Shown: positions 28,569 to 35,812 of the stretch, piece by piece
Numbering within the stretch: position 1 is the first letter of the stretch
Layout of the letters: every line of letters starts with the position of its first letter
Source: Entamoeba invadens IP1
Taxonomy: Eukaryota > Evosea > Mastigamoebida > Endamoebidae
Assembly: GCF_000330505.1 (NCBI RefSeq)
Contig: NW_004191893.1
Coordinates: forward strand, 210,670-246,481
DNA: 35,812 nt
Direction of reading: 5' to 3'
Position numbers and translations under genes: made by a program
Notes under the pieces: generated by a model
What the model saw: the letters and a program-made list of their open reading frames with translations, nothing else
What the model was told of the DNA's origin: nothing
Database searches by the model: none

Positions 28569-29390
28569 CTACAAAAGAGGAGGTGGACGTGTGTTGTTTT
28601 GGTGTGGTGGGGAAACAAAGACGGACTCTGTGATTGTTTGAAACATTTGTTGTTGCTCGTTCGAGTTTCTAACAGTTTGTGGTGTCATTACTGTTTTCTT
28701 GTCATGTCTGATCCCCATCTTTTTGATTGTTTTCGAAAGATACGAAACGGATATTTCAATGCCATCCTCCTTCAACTTTTCTTTCATGTTTCTCAGTGTC
28801 ATTGAGTTGTCCTCGTCGAAACAGTCTTGAATCTTACTTTGAAGTTCAATATTGTCAGACTTTTTCCGACCTCTTTTAGTGTGGTGTGCGTCAATTTGCT
28901 CTGTACATATTTTTTCGTCGTTGAGTAAGTCTGGAATGTATTTAATAACAACGTCCTTTGTTAAGTCAGTTAAAATACAAATTTCTTTGATTGAAAATCC
29001 ACGTGTTTTCATGTTTCTTATCATTTTCCTCATGTCTTCACTTGCTTCATCCTTCCTCCGGATCTTTTTGATAGTAATACGTTTGGGTTCCAAGTCTTTG
29101 TCACGTTTTTTCCAGAGCACACTTTGGTCGTTTTGGAGCTGGTTTGTCGATGGGGGAAGTCCGTCGACAGAGCCATCGTCAAATGATATCGACGAGAGCG
29201 ACTTGTCCTCCATGTGTGGTTTTGAAGTACTTTTTTTCTTTTTCATTTGCGTTTTATTCTGAAAAAAAGAGGTTTCTCTCTTTTTTAACCCTTTTCCTAT
29301 TTCTTTGATACTTTTTAGTATTTGGAAAAATCCACGTCGCCCAATTTTTTCCATTTTTGCTTTTTTTACTTTATTGGATATTTCAAACAT
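28569..29390 (-). CDS. Transposase-derived helix-turn-helix DNA-binding protein
   Basis: The frame is open to 29465 but without ATG until 29390 (MFEISNKVKKAKME; 273 aa). ATG 29246 (MKKKKSTSKPHMED; 225 aa) is an equally good start, since the stretch between is spacer-like. After a basic/Ser-rich region, two helix-turn-helix units follow as in Tc1/mariner and IS630 transposases: MIRNMKTRGFSIKEICILTD, LTKDVVIKYIPDLL, a basic RGRKKSDN linker, then MTLRNMKEKLKEDGIEISVS and YLSKTIKKMGI. No DDE/D catalytic domain follows; the tail is Gln/Pro-rich and ends PPPLL. It is most likely a domesticated transposase DNA-binding domain used as a transcription factor. No terminal repeats flank it. Convergent with the F-box gene. 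Confidence 0.75.
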   Translation of the reverse strand: MFEISNKVKKAKMEKIGRRGFFQILKSIKEIGKGLKKRETSFFQNKTQMKKKKSTSKPHMEDKSLSSISFDDGSVDGLPPSTNQLQNDQSVLWKKRDKDLEPKRITIKKIRRKDEASEDMRKMIRNMKTRGFSIKEICILTDLTKDVVIKYIPDLLNDEKICTEQIDAHHTKRGRKKSDNIELQSKIQDCFDEDNSMTLRNMKEKLKEDGIEISVSYLSKTIKKMGIRHDKKTVMTPQTVRNSNEQQQMFQTITESVFVSPPHQNNTRPPPLL

Positions 29391-29470
29391 TATAATTGAG
29401 TGAAATAAAAACAAAAAATAACCCTGTGTGACAAGTAACATGACTAAGATTGTGGAATTGAACAACAGAA

Positions 29471-31226
29471 TTAAAGAAGTAAAATCAATGAAAAAACAAG
29501 GAAAGCAAAGAAGTGAACGCTATCATTACACTTCCCATCAACAGGTAAGAACTGAAAGATATACGACACATTGGTGCCAGGGTAATACCCAACCCCTTCG
29601 CAAATTATACAATCGTTCTCTATTCCTTCATAGAGGTATTTACACATCGTGGTCTGGCATCGGCCATCGACTGTGAGGGCGTGTTCCTGGTCACATAAAT
29701 CACAGACATCTTTATCATTTGCGCACCTTAAGCAATACGGTTGTGTACATCGATTTGTATTGAACTTCAAACACGATTTGGGATGACCCGAACACGTAAT
29801 ACATCCAGAATCACACAACCCACACGTAAAATTCGATAACATGTAACTTCCTTGTTCACATTCAACACACTTCGTTTTGTCATCGTTGTATGTTTTACAA
29901 TATGTGTTATCAATAACACAGTTACCATTCTGGAGAATATAACCTTCCAAACATGATTCACATATATGTCCTGTCGAGTAAGTCAAACAGTGCTTCGGTT
30001 TCGAACAAAACAACTCTCCATCGCCATACGACTGCACCTCACACTCTCTATTGCACTCATTGCAATGCGCATAATTGTCTTCGACACAGTTGGTCGACAA
30101 GCATTTCTCACATTTATAGCCATTCAAGTAATACCCCTCTTTGCATCGGACACACATCGTGGAGTACTCACACTTCTCACAAGATTTATCACAAGCTGTC
30201 GATTAGTATATCCCTTTTGGGAGTGAAATAAACAAACGAAGACAAGAAGACCCGTCTTGAGAAAGCCCATAGCCAAGACTACAATTCACACATTTCCCAA
30301 AGGCGCCAAGAGGATCATCATTGAGATAATTGGTACAATGGTCAATGTAATCCTTCTCTTCCATTGAGTATTTCAAAGATTCATTTTGAATTCAAATACA
30401 AAAGAGGTATCAAAAGGTGTAGGCTACGGAAGTGAGAAAACAAACTAACACAGATGTTGCGTTGCCGATCAATCAAATAACCACTTAGACACTTTTTGCA
30501 AGTCGAATTTTCCGAATGTAAATATTCGTGAGATCTATACTCGTAACAATTGGGGACTTCCCCTTTTAGGCAATACCCACCAGAGATGTAATAACCGGGA
30601 TAACATTCGTGGCACATCCCATCTTTTATGTAGTCTAAACATTTCAATACTTTGGACTCGCAGATATTATTCTCGTTTTTGATTGTTCCTCGTTTGCAGT
30701 TAGCGCAGTTGTAACACCCATTTTCAAATGAATTACAGAGGGGATTAATTAAATGACAATCTGGTTGTCACATTTTTGTTCCTTTGTGTTGTGAAAGACA
30801 AACCTTCACAGCGATTGGAAGCTTTGTTATACGCAAACCCATCAATACAAGAAGTGCACTCACCAGCTGTATTATACTTGGTGCAATTATCTCGATCTCC
30901 TTTGTGTGAGTTGGTCCAATTTTATGTAGAACAAACTCTCGCAATTACCATGGACCATGTTGTAATTTGAATCACACCGAACACACTTACTTGATTGGAC
31001 TTCATAGCAATGTAACTGACTTTTGTCTTGTGTTTAGAGCTGTTATTTTTAAGCTAAACAAACGTTTGCACTCATCACCAAACAAAATGAAGTCATCAAT
31101 ACACCTCTCGCACTCAGAAAGCACAGAATTAAAGGATGCACAATAAGCGGTTTTCGAAAGTGGATCAGATTTGATATAAGCAAAAATAGGGGCTATGTGG
31201 AGCATTGTACAAAGAAATTGTAACAT
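29471..31226 (-). CDS. Cysteine-rich surface protein, six exons, GPI-like tail, 502 aa
   Basis: Exons: 31226-31064, 31026-30937, 30899-30804, 30760-30446, 30357-30238, 30195-29471. Introns 37, 37, 43, 88 and 42 nt, all with GTTTGT donors, all phase 1. The six frames join into one 502-codon reading frame. The N-terminus MLQFLCTMLHIAPIFAY is a signal peptide. The ectodomain is CxxC-type repeats, e.g. CKKCLSGYLID, CHECYPGYYISGGYC, CVRCKEGYYLNGYKC, CESCLEGYILQNGNC, like furin-type/CSSP and TMK ectodomains of Entamoeba. The end is SVHFFAFLVFSLILLL right at the C-terminus after NDS, as in a GPI-anchor signal; a single-pass tail is the alternative. There is no kinase domain. Each intron falls just after the last Cys of a repeat unit. 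Acceptors AAG at 31027, 30900 and 30358 were chosen by frame. Confidence 0.85.
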
Positions 31227-31419
31227 CTTAATTTCGAGTTTTATTTGTTTTTCTATATTTGGTTCAGTTTTTCATATCTATTACAATTTAAAATAATTTA
31301 AATTTAATTCGACAAAATAATGAATCAAAAATTCCCCAAAACCTTTCATATCTATCAAATAGAATAAAAAAATAGTAATAATACACTTAAATACAAAGCT
31401 GCGACAAATAGAAGGATTT

Positions 31420-32010
31420 TCAGCATTTGCAAGGCTTTACAACATTGAGAGACTTCACAAAGCAGTTAAAACAGAAGTCAACATTACACTCTCTGCAGTG
31501 AAACATTAATGTGAATTTGTCTTTGCCAAAGACAGTGAAACACTTATCACACTTCCAATACTTCCCTGGATAAACAACACCAGGGTCTGCGATGTAAAGA
31601 GGATGGTTATGGAGTCCAAACGACGCTATCGACTGAAAGCAGTCTTTGCAGTATTGAATAACACATTGGTTGCATTTGTACATCACATCAGACTCCTTCT
31701 TGCAGTCGCAACACTTCCCACGTCCACTGTAGTCTGGTGTGAAAGTGTGCCCAATGTGTCTATGATGCGCAACAACTTGATAATAACACGACGCACAAAC
31801 ATCGTAACAGCAATATGGGCAATGGTACATCAGTTCGTTGCGTTTGTACCGATCACCGCACAAATCACACCTCCACCACCCGTCATATTCTGTGTACTCT
31901 TTGAATGGGTCTGAGAGGTAGAGAGGGTGACAGTGGAGAATGCTCATAGGGTCACTTTCACTCAACGTAGTGACAACAACCACTTTCCTCAGTTCATTGG
32001 TGTCAGTCAT
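31420..32010 (-). CDS. C1-like/ZZ-type zinc-binding protein, 196 aa
   Basis: ATG 32010 (MTDTNELRKVVVV); the in-frame extension to 32022 has no ATG. Three Cys/His modules follow: about 25-82 (HCHPLYLSDP, WWRCDLCGDRY, YHCPYCCYDVCASC), about 86-131 (HRHIGHTFTP, CCDCKKESDVMYKC, QYCKDCF) and about 132-190 (LHNHPLYIADP, WKCDKCFTVF, FHCRECNVDFCFNC). This H-HPL...W-C-D-x-C...C-x-x-C-x(4)-C-x-x-C pattern is that of DC1/C1-like and ZZ fingers, each binding two zinc ions. The second module is shorter and lacks the Trp, so it may be degenerate. No catalytic domain. A scaffold or protein/lipid-binding role is inferred. Confidence 0.85.
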   Translation of the reverse strand: MTDTNELRKVVVVTTLSESDPMSILHCHPLYLSDPFKEYTEYDGWWRCDLCGDRYKRNELMYHCPYCCYDVCASCYYQVVAHHRHIGHTFTPDYSGRGKCCDCKKESDVMYKCNQCVIQYCKDCFQSIASFGLHNHPLYIADPGVVYPGKYWKCDKCFTVFGKDKFTLMFHCRECNVDFCFNCFVKSLNVVKPCKC

Positions 32011-32265
32011 CACCCCTTTCAATTTGTCTTCTCAACATCTCACTTTGTTTTTCTTTCTTTTAAACACAAAACGATGAAAAAAGTCCAAAAACTTTCGTTT
32101 TGAAATCTCAAAAAAGTATTGACTTGCAATCCATTTCTTTTAAATAAATTTTTAAAATAAAAACAATTAAATATTTCAATACTTGGAATAGAATAAAAAA
32201 CCATATCCTATTATAAATTCAACACCAAAAAAATAAAGAAGTCAATGAGATGCTAAAAACACAAT

Positions 32266-33492
32266 TTAAAAATTGAAATGGTAAAAGGATGTCTCATCAG
32301 TACTAGACATAAGCACAGTAGCGTCTTGTGAGAGTGGTCTGTTGGTAGAAAATGAACTTCGAGTTCCTTTGTGCTGTGGAGACATTCGGATAGAAGCGTG
32401 GAGTTCTCTGTCTGATTTGAAGTATGGTTTTGCGCGTTCTTCTTCGATGTGGCAACTCCTTGTGGAGGTCTTCGATGAACTTCTGGAAGCGACAACAGTG
32501 GATGGCACTGAGTCTGAGTGGAGACGAGTGAAATACTCGATAACACCCATTTCATTAGTGAGCAGCATCAAGAAGTGTTCGTACTCCTTGCTAATTTCGT
32601 CACTAATGTGTTGGATGTTTTCGTTGTACTTGTCTTGTTGATTTTCGCTTCCACTCACACTGACCAAGTGTTGTTGGATTTGGATATAACGAGCTTCTAA
32701 GAGTCCTTGGAGCTTTTGTGTTGAAATGACATTGTACTGTGGCGCCTCTGGAAAATAGTTCAACACGTTAGGGTTTGTAAGGATCGACTGAAAAAGAATC
32801 TGACATTCGTCAAACTTTTTCATGTACTTGAGGGAATCAGCCTTGCAGGCGGAAGGTGTTTTCGAGAGTTTTGAAATAAAAACAGGAATGTAGCAGCATA
32901 ACCGGAAAAACGTCGTCGCCAACTCTCTAAGAAGAAATCCAAGTACAAATTGAAACAATTTGTTGATATAAAAGCGCTCGTTCTCCCATGGGATTGAAGC
33001 CAAGTTAAAAAACATTGAGAAGAACGAGACGATAGTGTCGTCGCACGACTTTGAAGAGCAACACTGAGAGATCTGGTCGATCGAAATTGTGTTGTCCAAA
33101 GAGAAAGTTTGGTTGGCAAAGAGTGTGGTGTACCAATCCAAATGGTTTGCAAACACTATAATGATTTCTTTTTCTTCTTTTGTTTTATAAACCTCAGGAA
33201 TTCGAGTAATGAGCTGGATGTTGGAGGTCATGATCTTTGAAAGAAAAAGATTCTTTTTATCCTTTTTCATGACTATAAAGTAAAGCGTTAGAAGTTTAAG
33301 GAACTCATAGGGTTGGAGAGGGGCATCAAGTTTCTTGAGAAGTTCGTGTGTAAAAACCTGTGACTTTATCACATCGCTCTGCACCTCCTTGATCTTAATG
33401 ATAATCTCTCTGGGGATCCGGGAGTTGTCATTTTTCAAAGCCTTGGAAAGTAGTGTTTCTTCCTTGCTTGCGAACAGTTTGAATAACGACAT
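32266..33492 (-). CDS. ANTH-like (AP180/CALM-type) adaptor protein, 408 aa
   Basis: Single exon from ATG 33492 (MSLFKLFASKEETLL). The N-terminal 270 residues form an all-helical domain that fits ANTH: LSKALKNDNSRIPREIIIKI in place of the KAT-(x)-PK-x-KH phosphoinositide-binding motif, then LKKLDAPLQPYEFLKLLTLYFIVM corresponding to the second and third helices, FLSKI, and FANHLDWYTTLFANQ. The basic KxxPxxKH motif is only partly kept. The C-terminal 80 residues are Ser/Thr/Arg-rich and disordered. ANTH proteins bind PI(4,5)P2 and clathrin in endocytosis, but no clear clathrin or AP2 peptide motif is visible. VHS/ENTH-type helical proteins are the alternative. Spaced 255 bp from the C1-like gene on the same strand. 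Confidence 0.75.
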   Translation of the reverse strand: MSLFKLFASKEETLLSKALKNDNSRIPREIIIKIKEVQSDVIKSQVFTHELLKKLDAPLQPYEFLKLLTLYFIVMKKDKKNLFLSKIMTSNIQLITRIPEVYKTKEEKEIIIVFANHLDWYTTLFANQTFSLDNTISIDQISQCCSSKSCDDTIVSFFSMFFNLASIPWENERFYINKLFQFVLGFLLRELATTFFRLCCYIPVFISKLSKTPSACKADSLKYMKKFDECQILFQSILTNPNVLNYFPEAPQYNVISTQKLQGLLEARYIQIQQHLVSVSGSENQQDKYNENIQHISDEISKEYEHFLMLLTNEMGVIEYFTRLHSDSVPSTVVASRSSSKTSTRSCHIEEERAKPYFKSDRELHASIRMSPQHKGTRSSFSTNRPLSQDATVLMSSTDETSFYHFNF

Positions 33493-35306
33493 TGCGTACT
33501 TCTACGTTTTACAGATCCGTCTCACTTTTTTGAACCTTGTTGTCTGAAGAACATTCCCTGTTTTTGATTTTTTCACCCATTTCGCTAGGGATTTTATCTA
33601 AAAAAACTATATTTCATTATTATATTTACTATACTAAACATACACAGTTTCATTGGCCCAAATCGAGAGTTTTTTTCTGAAACCATTACCAAGCCATAAA
33701 AAGCTATTCTTTTCGCACTTTCCAAATCAGTGTCTTTTTTTATACCTTACTAAGACCTTCGAAACTCTTCTTTGGGTTATTATGAACAAACTTCCTTCAC
33801 ACTTTTTATTTTTAAAGCATTCCATTTTTTCTTTTGTATTTCGTTCGCTGTTCTATTTCTGAAGCATTTTCAATCTCTTTAATGATTGCCCACTTTTTTT
33901 TTTCATCGTTGTTGTCTTGATTTTAGGCACTTTTGGAGATCTGGTAAATATCGCCGTTTCTTAAGATTGGTGCTACGTTTGTTGGTCAATGGAATCAGGT
34001 TTATTGATGGTTGAAATGGATTTGCTTTTAACTTTTCGAACAACGGCCTTTCTAAAAGTTCCTTGAAAATAACAATTTAATAACATTTTTAATTTTTTAA
34101 GTAGTTTTAAATTAGATTCGGCATTTAAGCTTATTTGAATTTTCAAAATAAAACTGTTGTTAATATTTTTTTGATCCAAAAAACGTATTCCATCACTTGA
34201 AATTGATTGAATTTACCTTTATTATATAAAAAAGAAAGGGTTTTGTAAAAAAACAAATTTGTTAAATTTGAGTAAAAAAAAGTGAATTTTGACTTATGTG
34301 TCGTATTTCAAACAATTTCTTTTTATTTCAAACTTTTTCTCTTCTTTTTATTTGATATGACAATTAACCCCGATAATTTACGTAATTCTATCTTACTTTT
34401 TGGAGATATAAATAGTTGCACGAACTTTACTGGGTTTAAGATACAAAAGAATCAACAAGGAATTATTTTTACTGGAAAAAAACAATTTTTTTTCCATCAG
34501 ATTTTGTGTATGTTATTTTCAATTTATTAACTTTAAAAAAATACAACAGTTACACAATTATTATTATTAGTAATTATCGAGTTGTTATTTGTAATTTCTT
34601 CTGATACTAATTATAAAAAATATATTTTTTGAAAAAAGGATGGTTTGCCAAATGGAAAAAGCCATAATAATTAGGATAATAAATTCTTTGTTGAAGTACA
34701 CATGTCGATTCTAATATACCAACTACATCTGAATAGGATATCTTACAGTTCAATCGGATTTTTTACCATTGATTGTAAGATTACAGTATATTTGTCTTGT
34801 ATTTCAAAGTGATGATTTTATTGTATTGTTTCAATGGTAATGTTCATTGAAAATGATAGAAAGACAATTAATCACAGAAATAAGTTTTTACACACTGATT
34901 GAGGAAAAACATAACCATTTAAAACGTGCTTTCTTATGAAGACTTCTAATAGCATAAGTATATATCAAAACCGAACAATAAAAACAAAGAAATGTTTTTT
35001 TTAATTGGATTTTCGAGCAATCAAAAATGATAATTTGGTCAACCAGTCTGAGGTTGACTTTAAGAACAATGTCGTGTTTGCACAATTTCTTTTGTATTAT
35101 ATCTTAAACGTAACGTCAGTTTTTAATTGTTTGACCACTTGTTGTTACAATACAAAAAAATAAAAATCTTTTTAATAATCATTAATTCATAGAAGCCCGA
35201 ATAGATACCCTATGTCTCACATCAACAGCAAATATTTAACCAAATAGTATGTTCGGTGAAACTTATAATTAATATTACAAATTTGGTTTGGTTTAAACAT
35301 TTAAAC

Positions 35307-35326
35307 AAATGTTATATATAACATTT
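35307..35326. repeat. 20-nt perfect palindrome
   Basis: AAATGTTATATATAACATTT is self-complementary over its whole length. It is one of several AAATGT/ACATTT dyads in the right-hand spacer. Confidence 0.7.
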
Positions 35327-35449
35327 CTATTTTTTAATTATTTTCAAGATGTTTATAATAATTTTATTTTAGTTATTTATTATTAACATTTATTTGTTTC
35401 AAACAATTCATTTAGTATTGTAATCAATAAAATTTAAAACTAAAAATAT

Positions 35450-35480
35450 ATTACATTTATTATTTTATTATAAATGTAAT
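35450..35480. repeat. 11-bp inverted repeat
   Basis: ATTACATTTAT at 35450-35460 and its reverse complement ATAAATGTAAT at 35470-35480 are separated by 9 nt. Confidence 0.65.
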
Positions 35481-35604
35481 TTAAATAAAATAATTTATTT
35501 TAAATATTTAAAATAAAAATACACATCTTAAATTACAATTTTAAGTGTGTTATTTAATTAGTTTATTAACTGGTATAATACATGTTGGAAAATAAAACCA
35601 TTTC

Positions 35605-35634
35605 ACAAATAACATTTTGTACAATGTTATTTGT
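35605..35634. repeat. 12-bp perfect inverted repeat
   Basis: ACAAATAACATT (35605-35616), loop TTGTAC, then AATGTTATTTGT (35623-35634). The arms match perfectly and share the ACATT/AATGT core with the two neighbouring dyads. Confidence 0.7.
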
Positions 35635-35812
35635 ACAATATGAATTATTGAAAAAATGATGTAAAATATTAAACACAATACTTAATGAATAAAACAAAAA
35701 ATAATTTGTAAACTCAGCACTACTATTTTAAATACTTGTTATTAAATTAAATTATTAATAAATTTTATAATAATTCAACAAATATATTTTTTTTATCAAA
35801 CTAAAGATTGAT

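Larger units (their letters stand above)
33493..35812. other. 2.3-kb AT-rich intergenic region
   Basis: No gene supported. The left part (33493-34000) is T-rich pyrimidine-biased DNA, presumably including the ANTH-like promoter. A frame at 34357-34530 starting MTINPDNLRN has spacer-like composition. The far right (about 35280-35640) is especially rich in perfect inverted repeats, listed separately. No terminal-repeat pair or open reading frame suggests a transposon. Confidence 0.55.

Noticed and set aside
29953..30231. Plus-strand frames rich in His, Thr and Ser opposite the cysteine-rich gene
   Set aside because: They are the antisense reflection of Cys and Tyr codons in the minus-strand exons.
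34282..34530. 82-codon frame in the right-hand spacer
   Set aside because: The frame opens without a supported start, its tail is Phe-rich from a poly-T stretch, and there is no family signal.

Overview
The window is nuclear DNA from an amoebozoan of the genus Entamoeba. The reptile parasite E. invadens, with its longer AT-rich spacers, fits best, but the species is an inference. The evidence is compact genes with short introns (37-97 nt). Sixteen of the 17 introns I can place begin with GTTTGT, the Entamoeba donor consensus, and many sit at frame breaks inside recognisable domains. Translation starts lie close behind TATA-like and initiator-like motifs. Coding DNA is moderately AT-rich and spacers are extremely AT-rich. 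There are no bacterial-style operons, and no rRNA, tRNA or CRISPR was seen.

Layout. 1-11.0 kb is dominated by small-GTPase regulators: two RasGEF proteins transcribed divergently (806-2200 on minus, 2605-4637 on plus) and a 1,168-residue RalGAP-beta/tuberin-like protein (7480-11029). Between them lie two small unknown genes and an RWD-RING ubiquitin ligase (6139-7069). An assembly gap of 100 Ns follows (11040-11139). 11.3-15.1 kb is housekeeping: thiamine pyrophosphokinase, a possible RPAP1-like protein, a short eEF1B-alpha, and a TTD14-like P-loop NTPase. 15.5-19.4 kb has a possible Myb/SANT-like protein, a two-exon small secreted acidic protein (17382-17656), KTI12 (Elongator/tRNA modification, its P-loop on a short first exon) and SF3B4. 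19.9-23.9 kb has a very divergent importin-alpha-like protein, an unknown protein and a secreted protein. 23.9-26.0 kb is a gene desert holding an 827-bp TA-flanked element with 43-bp terminal inverted repeats (a mariner-type MITE).

26.0-33.5 kb holds a protein combining START-like regions, an F-box and WD40-type repeats, a transposase-derived helix-turn-helix protein, a six-exon cysteine-rich surface protein with a GPI-like tail, a C1-like triple zinc-binding protein and an ANTH-like protein. The last 2.3 kb is AT-rich spacer with several perfect inverted repeats.

The genes do not form one pathway. Themes are Ras/Ral-type signalling on the left, translation, splicing and tRNA modification in the middle, and surface or zinc-binding proteins on the right. 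The most interesting signals are the phase-1 introns repeated at matching places in the cysteine-rich gene, the RapGAP domain that seems to lack its catalytic asparagine, the importin-alpha-like protein without its tryptophan array, the small secreted peptide gene and the MITE. Intron coordinates were worked out by hand from frame and splice signals. None has been checked against transcripts.
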